From assembly GCA_021234535.1 (NCBI GenBank), contig CM037838.1, positions 27,939,969 through 28,003,968 of the forward strand: DNA of 64,000 nt, written 5' to 3'. The stretch comes from Stichopus chloronotus (taxonomy: Eukaryota > Echinodermata > Holothuroidea > Aspidochirotida > Stichopodidae). The position numbers and the translations under genes are program-made. The notes below the pieces were generated by a model. The model saw nothing but the letters and a program-made list of their open reading frames with translations. It searched no databases and was not told the DNA's origin. Of this stretch, positions 51,101-63,100 are shown piece by piece; the stretch's first letter is position 1, and each line of letters begins with the position of its first letter.

Positions 51101-54100
51101 TCCAAATGCCCTCCTAAGATACTGTGCCCCAGACAAATTTAGTGTGACACCCCATCTGAATTCAAGAACGGGTCTTTTCTGTGTACAGCATACCATGTGT
51201 TGTGGCAAAAACTGAATCATCACAGCTACTTAAAAGTAATGAAAGCAGTAACACAGGTCTAACTACTGCATATTAGCCTTTTCCTAGTTCTAGTGTAAAG
51301 GTTTAAAATTGAAATTTCACATTATTCACAGAAGTTTTCCTCCAATGTCCATCTAAATTTGTAATTGATTGCCAAGAATTCTGCAATCAGCACATGATAT
51401 GTATTGATATTACAGTTGCAAGTTGTATCTTTGAAGTCAGTTCATTACAGCCTGCCTTTCCCTTGCTAGATATATCCAAAATATAACTACTATCTGATCC
51501 TATCTTGGAGAAAAAATCTCTCATAGATAAATTCCAAAGAACATGACAAATCACTCTCTCTGGATGTGCAGTGTCAATTGTTTGATAAAGATCCCTCTGG
51601 AATTAATAATAACTGTCTCAGTGACCTCAGAGGTCAATGGTCAGTTTTCAAGTGAAAAAAATTCCCTCGGTGTGCCAGAAATTTTATCTTAATAAAGCAA
51701 AATCAAACACCAATTGCTTGTCTTTTGGGAATTTTTTACTTACAACTATCAAAGCAGCTCAGTAAATAGTAACAGATTTATAATAAAAGGATTGTAAAGG
51801 TATGTATATTACTTCTTGTTGTGCAGTGCATTAAAAGTCACAGAATTCAAATTTTTAAGACCAAAAATTCTACTGAATTTTATAAAACATCTCAAAGTAT
51901 TGCTGGTCTGTGCATGCCAGCAACACCAAACACTTGCTTACCCACAAGAAGAGAGAAAAAAGTACCATCTGAGTGCTAACATTTTGCAACTCCCAGTAAC
52001 CCAAATAACCTTCAATTTATGCCAAAACGAAACGGTCTTTATGTACTGCACCTTAACACCACCTGTAAAGTGCAGGGTTACTTCCCCCTTGAAAACAGTC
52101 TGTTCACACGCTTTTCACTGTACAACCTCTGATATCCCCATATGACCTTTGACCTTGACAACACCTCCACAATTTTATTTACTTAGAAGGAAGTACACAC
52201 CCTCCAAATTTGAAGCTCCTGCAACTGTGATTCCTGAGATACTGCAAACATTGGTTGTCTACATTCTACCTACTGGTGACATCAGATGACCTTTGACCTG
52301 CTCCAAAAACAATACCAGCTGAGATTTTTATGTCCTCCCCACACATCAAATTTGATCTGTCTTGAAATTTTCCTTGAAAAAAACTAGAGCATTAACAAAG
52401 TTCAAAAGCTTTTCATATAATGGCCTCTAATGATCCCATATGACCTTTGACCTCCAAGAAAATCATTGCAATGTTATTTATAATCATAAGTGAGTACATA
52501 CCCTAAAAGTTTGAAGTTCAAGCAACACCTACTTCCTGAGATACTGCAAATATACTTTGTCTAAGTACTGGCTGCTGGTAACCTCATATGACCTTTGACC
52601 CACACCAAAACAATCCCAGCTGAGATCTTTATATGTCCTACTCACATATCAACTTTTACCAATCTTGTACCTTCCCTTCAAAAATGAGAGTGATAACAAG
52701 ATTGCTGTTACACACATATGCACGCCCATACACCAAACCAAAATCAACATTGCATAGGTTCCTTGCCTGCCTTTGACAAGAAATCAAAAAAGCAACAAAT
52801 TCACAGTGATGTGTGTTCTGATAGTGGGAGCCAATTCAGAAGGACTATGAGGTTCCAATGATAGTAATATACGAGTGCAAAGACTGTTATCAGTTGCAAG
52901 GAAAGTATAGAGACAACTCTCTTTCCTTCCTGTGTAATACTACATACAATGTGAACAATCAGTTTTGACCCACCGAATCATGCAGCTCCACTAGACATAG
53001 TTCCAAGGTACCTTAAAAGAAATTACCAACACAGGGGGGTAAATCTGTACCGTCACATTTCCACGACAAGCATAATCAGACATTACGTATTTCCTACTCT
53101 ATTACATTTACATGTTGAAATATTACAAAACAGGTTGCAACAGTCAAATTGTTTTATCTTGCCTCAGAATTGTGTGACGGTCGATCGCTCTTTCAAGGTC
53201 AGCTTGACTGGCACCATAAGTATTAGCCTATCATATGTTACGAGGACACAGTTAAAATTAGACGTTACAAGAATGAGATAAATTTAAAACTTTAGCTAAT
53301 GCTCATTTTGGCATCCCACATATCACGACTTGTAGCTTTTGCTGGAATCTTAGAGGGTGTTGATGTAAAAAATATATTTATATTGGAGAATTAATGGTTC
53401 AAAGGGAGCTAAGCCGTATGTACTCTGGACAATTTAAAGTACGTAAATGCAAATGACTGTGAATGAGACACAAGGCTATCTTAAGGGAAGAGGGATACGG
53501 ATGTTCTCCCTCCCATGATTAATTGGTGGAGGAAAAAGATAACCAACTACCAACTCTTCTTCATCTTCAAGCTGTAACATTTCAGGCAGCATGTAAGATT
53601 TGAAGCAAAAACAATTTTTTTTTTCTGATTAAACTTTTGTCATTCTGAATTGTTTTTATCCCTTTGTTGCACTGTTCTACAGAGGCAGACTGCATTTGCT
53701 TGTTGGGGAAAAAAAACCTAATCTTAGTTTTTTACCATTTGTGTAGGCTGTCAAAAATGCCAGATATTTATACAGAAATTATTAACAAATTAGGATACAA
53801 AACACACTTCATCAAAGGAAAGATTCAAGATTTACGAGAAAGATTTTAAGTCTTTGTTTCATATATCACAATTTACGTGCATGCACAGTAATACGTGGTC
53901 AGTCCAGAGGTGCTGGCTACTGCCACAAGATGTCATCTCATCCTACTTTGGTATAAAAGACAATTGTGTGTACGTGCATGTCTGTGTGTATAACAAAATG
54001 TATGGTCAGTTTTATTGTCTTCGCGATTATCGATGGTCCTTGACACAAGGACTAATATCCTCATTAACCTGGTATCAAATACAGTCACCCACAACTACTC

Positions 54101-57100
54101 TCTTACTCAAATTGACCTGCCAAAATAACTACTCACCAGATATGTAGAAATAAAAAAAAAAAACAAGTAAAACCAGTTACATCTTTTCTAATGAGCAATT
54201 CAAAACTCTATGCCTCGGGGAAACATCTGTAGTAATTTTCAACTGACCAAGCAAAATTTACCATCGCAATGTCTGTGACAGTCCTGTCTGTGTCAATGTC
54301 AATGTTTAGACACCTGTGCCATGAAAATTCAGCGTATCCTCTAAAAACGTAGCGGCTCCGACATGGGAGCATGAAAAATTATGGAAAGTGCATTGTAAAA
54401 ACTTCAAAAGAGAGTATGTACTGTGCAGAAATATGAGATCTGTTTCATGGGCCCAACGACTGAACTCGACGGTATGGACATCCTTCAGTGCTTATACTAA
54501 TGTCCCTTGCGTTATTGCGTCATGTGACACATTAACTGACCGAAGTTGTTTGGAGTTATATTAATCACACATCTTTACATTCCTACTGAGCTGATGTCTA
54601 TCCTATCAATGAGATGATGGAAAGGTTTGCTGCATAAAGATCTATCAGGAAACTATGAGAAGGAGGAGAGAAAGCAGAGTGAGGATGGTGACAACACATC
54701 TCACAGAAACAACCCGCAAAGGGCCATCATTAAATATGTTTACAAGATGAGAAGTGAATACTTAAAGTTGTTAATGGCTGATTCAGCCTCTTTACAGAAT
54801 TTCCCCGATAAACTACATCCTCTTAAAAGTTGGAGAACAATAACTGTAATTACAGAGGGCTTAGGTTGTACACTAAAGCCAGAAACAGATCCAGAACCAG
54901 ATTTGGCTGGATGTTATTTGAAATCTGGCCAGACTACCTTTTTACAATGCTTAAAGAAAAGAATTGTCAAGGGTTTCGTTTGTCTCAAAGTACAACATCT
55001 AAATATACTGAACCTATGGACAAATACAAATAGTAACAAATTCTCTTCTGTGCTTCTATCCTTATTCTATGTGCCAACCTGAATGGAATATTTTGGAAAA
55101 GACATTTTGCATTTTGCTGCCATTTCATAAAATTACAATGGAGATCAGTTCAGATCCTTTGAGAGATACTCTGAAATTTCAAAATCACATATTTTGCTCA
55201 GACAATTGTAACAAAATGTTGGAAAATATCTCAAACCAGAATCAAACCATACATATCGAACTAGAATCGAACCTTATTTCACTATCCAGCCGTACAGTCC
55301 AGCTGGATCAGATATCCGCTGAATCCCTAGTAAGGAGCCAAGGACAGAACAGCAAATGAAATTAGTCAAAAAATGAGTTACTAATACAAAGTCATCCATT
55401 TACTTCATTTGGCTGAGTCAATCTTCCCTTAACTGAAATCGGTATGTGCGTGTATGTGTTTATGTATAGAGGAGGAAAGACATGGAAAGATAGTCTAGGT
55501 AAGGGAGTGAAAATGATATGAATCTTGAGGCTACTGACGAGTTTTGCCTGTCTATAATTTCTCTCTCTTTGCTAAAACTGGTATGTGTGGGTGTGTTTGA
55601 TATTCCCATTTAGCACTTTACAGTTGATATGATGCTACTATCGACTTGAAGATCAGTAGAGACCCTGAGCTACTGAACAAAGCAATCTTTATTATTCAAA
55701 GGACAAGTCACCGATTTTCCTGTTATTTCCTGCCTGGCCACTTCCCCTCGACTGACATCTCCGTGCCGAATGTGAGAAGAGGTGTTAATAATAATACCGA
55801 TGTGAATGACGATGTGCCAGAGGCAGGATGCCAGGCAGCAATACCGGAACCCAAAGGTCAGTGGAGGTTGAATTTCCCAGAAGCACTCTGGAATTCTTCT
55901 TCAAACAGGTACAATCAGTGCAGACAAGATCATTATTATTACCCAACCGCAATAATAAGTCATCCTCAAAAATGTACTTTGTGTTTATCAGCAGATCGCT
56001 TGTTTGGTAAAAAAAAATCCATACAAAAATAAATAAGAGACACAACAGAGAGATCTAAGCTTACTGAAGAAAAAGTATGAGAACATGAAATTTTCTAAAC
56101 ACTTGGTTGGATAATTAAGGGATAGGTAACATAAGAGACTGGAAGATAGTAACATGAGAAGACGTGGCTGGCTGGTTTGGAGCAAGAGGTGGGAGGTGAC
56201 ATGCAAGAGGTGAAGTCAGGGCACAATCAATGCAGCTAACATTAATGATGCAAAATATAAGTTACAGCATTTATTGTTAGGTGTAACCCTGTAAAACCCA
56301 TCCAAACATTTTGGACATCAAAGAGATTTCCTATTAAAGGTTTTAGGTGCAGGAACCCATGACATCCAAGTCATTTTGGCTGAGTATATAATCAATAACA
56401 GCAACCTGGATGCAAAATGTACTGTCATTACTTGAGAATACACCATCTTACCAATCTCTACAGGTCTTTAGAACATTAAGGAAAAGATCTGAGTGAGAGA
56501 GTCCTTGGAAAAAAACGTGACACTGGTGTTTAAAGAAAAGCTGTAGCTTCCTAACTTCAATTTGACAATGACTTGATGTACAAACTTTGCAGGCTGGAGG
56601 TCTAGAGCACAAACTCAACCTAGAGTCCACTTTTTTTTTGGACTCTTACTTGAATTTATGGACTTGCAAAAGTTGGACTCCATAACAGCCCCGAGGTAAA
56701 GCAATAATATTTTGCAGGATCAAATTGGATATTCAATACTCACAACATGATTGCAACATGATTCACCGTGATAACATACCACAACTTTTTGACAAACTTA
56801 CATTAGTTCCTAAGGGCTCTTGAAATTCGCTTTGTAAGATGGTTTAGTCTACAACATTTCCACCATTGTCCAAGGCTTGAGATTGACTGTTTCTCAAAAT
56901 AAAAGCAGAGAAGCAGATGCACTGTGACTCATTCTCCAAACAGAGAGCAACAAACGATTTTAGTCCTCATACAGTACCCACAGGGACTTTATCAGTCAGA
57001 ATGTAAACATGATCATAAGTGTTAATGATTCAAACAGACTGACATCATCTTGGTTTTACTTTTAACTCACTCAGCCTTGTGAGAGTTTCTTAACCAGCCA

Positions 57101-60100
57101 TCTTCAGCTATACTTGATTCTCATGCAAATGTTTGCAAAACGATTGATTTCTTTGATGTTAATCACATGCAACCACTTTTTTAAATTCAACCAATCACTG
57201 ATGTGATGTTTACTTGTGACCAACAGTAAAAATAGCTTAATTCACAGACAATCATCATGCAAGTCACATCAGTAACATACACTACACTAGTTTATATCTT
57301 GGTAAAATGGGTGAACAACCAGTGCTAGGTAACAGCTTTGGAAGCTGGTGCTATTATTCAACAACATGTTTTTACATACATATTCATAATATGGGTGGGG
57401 CTCAGACTTTGTAACAGAAAGTAAATTCTAAGATTATTCCACCGTTTCAAACAGATATTGGCTTGCTTAAGATGTCCACATAAATTACCTTCTATAGTCA
57501 TTATCATTCAGATGCAGAGACAGACACAAAGCACTGTAACTGCTACTAGCAAAGAAAAATTTGACCTCTTGTAAGACACAAACGTCAGACACTTTGGAAG
57601 TCTTGCACGCTCATACTCTTAAACTCATTGCATTTTCTCTTTTTTTTATTTTAGCAAATAATTTTTTACTTAGTATCTAACGAGATCCTGTCAGGATCAT
57701 TACCTAAGCTCTGCTCTCCTTCATATATTTTCCTCTGTAGGATATTAAGCTCACCAACAGTCTGCTATTTACGCTTTTTCTTCTCTCATGAGCGAGCTAT
57801 TTCAGCAAAATATCATTCTTTTGGATATCTACTCAGTGAAAAATAAGCTGTTGAAAATGAACATGACTCTGAAGAAAAAAGAAACAGATATAAAACCATT
57901 GATCTGGTTCCATGATGTGATTTGTATTTCCTCAACCCTCTGGACTGTTTGACCATTTTCTTTATTTTGAGGTCTATCTTTGATGGAACATCCTTTAGAC
58001 AGGAATGGGATGTCGTTAAAGGAAGCACGACTCTGAAATGAGTGAGTGACCGGAAAGACGAATCGCAGGTGCACTTTTCTTCTCATTTCCTGTGCTTTGA
58101 GCCGACTCCACGCAGACCGACTCCCACAAAACTACACATAAACCGGAAAGTCCAATCAAATACAGCTGATTCACTCTAATGTCACTATTTAGGTTCCCTT
58201 CTGAGAGGCATACACTTTTTTTTCATAATTAATCAAGAAAGTAAGGAATCCCTGTATACTGTGACCAAATGGATGGCCTCTAAGGCAATGTTTGTCTCAA
58301 AGATGTCTATAAAGTTACTAGTAAATATAAGTACACACTGTAAACAGGGAAGTTGAAGACTATTGCCTTTATCAGATGCACATGGATTTCAAAAGTTTGA
58401 TGCTTTGGTAACCTCAGGTGAACTTTGACCTCCACCACAATTTACAAGGAATGTTAGAGATATCATCAAAAAATATAAACTGTTGATGCCTGGTAGAAGA
58501 GAATGTGGCTTCTGTCATACCGTATGTCCAGTGGGAGTGCATGGGTTTAAAAATGTGAACAGTCTTGAATTGTAATGCAGTACATGCTGTGTTTGTTAGG
58601 ACCTTACTTTTAGTTGATTTGATCCTTGTAAGACAGGAAAAGATTCTAAAAGAGGTGTCACCATCCATGTGGAGGTGCTGTCATGGCGATGAACAGGTGT
58701 CAACATCCATGTGATGACGCTGTCATTTAAGTGAATGCGCCGTCATCAATGTGAAGGTGCCATCATCGATGTGAATGCACCATCATCAATGCGACGGTGA
58801 CATCATCAATGTGAAGGTGCCATCATTGATGTGAAGGCAGGGTCAGTGATATGAAGTTGTAATTGTAGGCTACTGAGCAGCAACAAACAGGACATCTAAC
58901 TATTCTGATTTTTGCTCACATTAAGCCTTACATAATCAGATTTAAAAGGTTCTCAAATTTGCAAGCTATCCAAAATATCACCACATTTGTCAAGTACCCT
59001 ACATTTCACTGTATTTTTTGCCAACCAGAAGGCAATTTGCTTTAATGAGACACTAAGTAAGCTTAAGCTCACCCACAATGTCTGAACATAATTCACACAG
59101 TAAAGATTGGTACGACCACAGTTCAAAATACAAAGGGTCCTACATTGAAAAAAATTAAATTCACAGCCCACATGTACACTTTCACTGTGTATCATATGCT
59201 CCATAGGCAAAACCTTAGACGTTTTAACTATTTTACTATTTAAGGACTGAGTCCCCTTGTTGTCAGAGATAGCCATGAATTCAAACATTGCAAACATCAC
59301 AGAGTATTTCAGGTTGAACATATACAGACAAAACAAGAACAACTATATTATAGAAATGCCTCATAAAGGCCATACACATGTAAACATGCTCACCATACTA
59401 CACCTACTTATTTGACACAGACAGCCCCCCCCCCCAAAAAAAAAATCATTGAACACCAATAAACATGTAACAAACTTTGCAAAACTAGATTAGACTGCAA
59501 TGGAAACCGTTTCAACTTCAAACCATCCCCTCGATAAAATACTCTATATCTGCAGTTAATATGAAAGGATATCTCACTTGGCAAAGTGTGATCTTGCAAA
59601 TTGTATGACCAGGAGTGCACTGTCATTGCACTAGCGGAAATCAAAACCAGAATGTGACTTCTTCTTAAACAGGGGTTTACCCAAAAGTTTCTTTGATGGC
59701 TACTGCCAACAGGATATCACATTTCCTTTAGAAGTAACTTGTATTCACTCAGGTAATATTTTACACAAAAACCAGATGCAGGCATGTTTTTGTCTGTACT
59801 GGTCAAAAGTCTGGGGTACTTTTAAGTGTTAAGTTCAAAAGTTAAAAATAAAAAAGTAAAAGATATTGCACAAAACAATTTTTACCGATTACATTGTCCA
59901 TGAAATAGTACTACTATCCCACTTTGTCTAGTACTGGAACACCTGAGCATTTGAAATATTGGACTGGCTAAGGGAAAGTCAAGCCTCAAAGTGATCCAAT
60001 GGGATTGTGTTAGGGAATTAACAAATATGTAAGAATGTGTAACATTTTCTTGGAAAGTATAGTGCGATTAGAGGAATTATAGAAATTAGCTGTTCAAGAT

Positions 60101-63100
60101 CAATTTTATAAAATGCAAACTATTAAAAAGTTACTTTTTCTTGTAAATGATATCATGAAGGTATTACTAAACACACCTTCAAACAAAAAGTTTGAAAGAT
60201 TATCTGTCCGGGACAATTAGATCATCCAATAAATTGAAAAGAACGTATAACAGAAAACACAATATGGCAGAAAAATGTAAGAAATTTAGGAGTCCTGTGA
60301 AATAAGGTGAGGTAATAAGAATTTTTTGATATTTGAAATCCATACAGAGCCTTTGAAAAAAGTAAAGTCTAAAGCTTGCCTTGACACAGGAGATTGAGAA
60401 TGCCTGAGTTGTGATGAGAAAGATAAGAACAAGTAAGAGGACAATTTACCCCATGAAATTTGATATTAACAAACACACAAGTCTTCACGAATGTGTGCAT
60501 TTGTGACTGTTCCAGAGGCGGACATATCTCCTCATCACTGTTCTTAGCAGAGGGAACAGGAGACTACTACACGGTCCAAACTGTATTAATATTATCGTGA
60601 AATTGTTCAGACTGTCAAGAGACGAAGATCTCCAAATACGTCTATAACCAGACTTTGATACCATTCAAATGTTACAGCCAATGAGAAATTGTCATGAAAA
60701 TGGTGGCAGCTGTTGAAAGTGAACATGGCGGGTACCACGTGGACTGACAAGTCATTGAACCATATAAGCATGGACCAGTTCACATAAATTCAGACCGCAA
60801 CCATGATGCAGCACTATGTTATTAGACATGACTCCCGGCCCCCGGTCAAATGGCCATACCAGCAGTTGCTCCTTGTGGCAGTCTGGTTCGCACCAGCTTG
60901 CACCCGCCTTTAGTTCCTATATTACACATGATGAGACATCATCCGGCAAGGCTGCTATGAGCAAGGCCAGCCATAATTTGGATTGTCAGCCTAATGCTGT
61001 CAATGATCGCATCAACACGCAAGCTGCAACCAACTGACCAACCATGACTCACCAAAACAAAAGTAGTAACTTGAATAACTGGTATTGTACTGAGATAATA
61101 CGGTAAATTCCATTATCATCACAGGGGTGCCAAACTCATCGAATACGATCATCACAACGTATGTTAGACCGGATAATCCAATTACAACGACTGTGATTAT
61201 GCCAATGTATGTTGGATCTGACAATCCAATTAAAAACTGCATATTACTCTTACCTTTCCTTCCACTCTTGCTAATTATTAGTTCTAATCTATCAAGCAAA
61301 CTCTAACGAGATCACTCCACCAGTAATTAAATCTACAATAAAGGGAATGATGTACTTGAAGTGCAAAAATGTATGTAATCTGTTGACCTCATACTTCCTG
61401 TAGGTAGGCATATCTCAGTCTATTAACATTTCTCTTTGCAATAGAAATGCAATCATCCAAAGCACCTATTTTTTTTTTTTGGTTAAGTAATTTGAAATAA
61501 TCTCCTTTACAACTGCATGCTGACAGAGTGGAATGAAACAGAGTCACTTAATTCTGTGAAAATTAGAAGCTTTGCTTTAAATATTGTAATTCTCTGCTGA
61601 TAATGTATAGCACAGGTTTGTTTCCCAGGGGTTCCTCCGAGCACTGAATTGTCAACATTTTCTTTATGATCCAAGCTGTCCCCAAGTGAACCATCACAAA
61701 GCCTACCTTTACCATAAAACTATTGTAATGTTTTAATGCCAGCAACCCACTTTGCAGAGGGTTTCTTATTAAACTACATAAAACTCTCATTAACATCGTG
61801 CACAGTGGAAACCACTTGAGGTGATTTACCAAAACATGACAACTTTCTATCTAAAATTTATAGACAATTTTCTGTGATTATAACTGTTACATCAAATCAA
61901 ATCTGCCAAGCTATTAAAATACTGCATACATTCCCAGAGCATCATTCAAATTCTTCAGGTGACTATCAACAGAATATACACCAATCAAATCTATTTTGTT
62001 TCAAGAACAATGAAGACTAGTCAAAACAACATTTACATGTTGAGCAGGTTATCTATGAACATAGCGAATATAGCGAATATTTTATGCCTACAAAAAATTC
62101 TTTTTCTTGATTGTGAGTTAATCTTCATTAAAAACCACCTTTTGAGAGAATACCTAGGACAAGGGAGCAGGTATTAATGAAATGTGGAGTGTTCACCTTT
62201 TCATCCTTCATGAGACTAACAAATCAAATGAAGTTTCCTTCTTACAAAATCAAGACACTATCTCTGTCGCTTCTGTCTACCAAAGACAGTATCAAGCAAG
62301 TAACAACTAACAATTTTATCGAATGATCGGCAAGATATAAACACTTCTACGTGTGATACCTCAATAATATTTTAAACACTTCTAAATGTTATAGCTCATT
62401 AATATTCAGAAATCTCCATCATTAAGCATCTGAACCATGAAAAATTTTTGCCCCCCTTCACCTCAAACCCCTCCCTGGAAATCACTTTGCAAATTACGTA
62501 TGTGCTTTACAGGTGTCTACCCCATCCCTTGAAAGTCTGTGGAAAACACTGATTTTTAAAATGTTCCTTTTCAACATGTTTCTTCCAGAGCAGAGGGGTT
62601 TATCATTTTAATGGCAGCAGGAAAATCATAATCACAGATTTCTGAAGTGCACCTGCGGTCAATGTTCTAAAAGATAGGCGCTTCAAATGCAGTACTAGAT
62701 TACTGATCTGGCTTATCTTTAACCAATGATGACAGAATGAAAACAGTGTGAGTGCAAAATAGAGGGCGTAAGTCTGGTTTAATGTCAATGGTAACAAAGC
62801 ATGCTGTATGGAAGAATAGAGCAGGACACTTGCCAGGGAAGAGATAGAGAGACTGAAGTATATCAGGGGATTTTATTTTAAAGAGATTAAGTGCATTGAA
62901 GATCAGTCAGTGACTTTAGAAGAAAAAAGGAAATTAAGTGGTCCATACTCTGAACAGTGAATGGTTTTACCAGGAAAAGAAACCAAACAACAACTAAGTC
63001 ACAGGAAATGGAGACACAATAGCTCTGATGATAACAAAAGTAAATAGTTAATGCCAAGATTTTGACTTACCATCTGAAGCCTTGGATAATGAGGTCAATG

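Larger units (their letters stand above)
42855..63070 (-). other. Giant UTP6 intron, 20.2 kb, hosting an antisense gene
   Basis: The donor at 63,070 (GTAAGT) leaves phase 1 and the acceptor ending at 42,855 (CTTTTAAG) takes phase 1; the peptide crossing it is continuous. Within it lie the intronless Ig receptor gene (+), copy 2 of the 1.7-kb repeat, and minisatellites at 50.8 and 58.65 kb. A small additional UTP6 exon that preserves phase cannot be excluded. Confidence 0.75.

Noticed and set aside
54627..55082. 151-residue plus-strand frame
   Set aside because: No recognisable motif, signal, splice support or homolog recalled; it overlaps another unrelated frame. It could be an exon of an unknown gene but cannot be supported from sequence alone.
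55646..56032. 128-residue plus-strand frame with a possible donor (AAACAG/GTACAA) near 55,909
   Set aside because: Slightly G+C-rich, but there is no clear acceptor and no family resemblance; the minus strand is open over half of it.
58953..59342. 129-residue minus-strand frame inside the giant UTP6 intron
   Set aside because: Same strand as UTP6, so I tested it as an exon, but it has no HAT-like helix pattern and no fitting splice phase. The flanking UTP6 exons already join directly.
60816..61037. G+C-richer 73-residue plus-strand frame
   Set aside because: Composition is suggestive, but no motif, signal peptide or splice border could be found.
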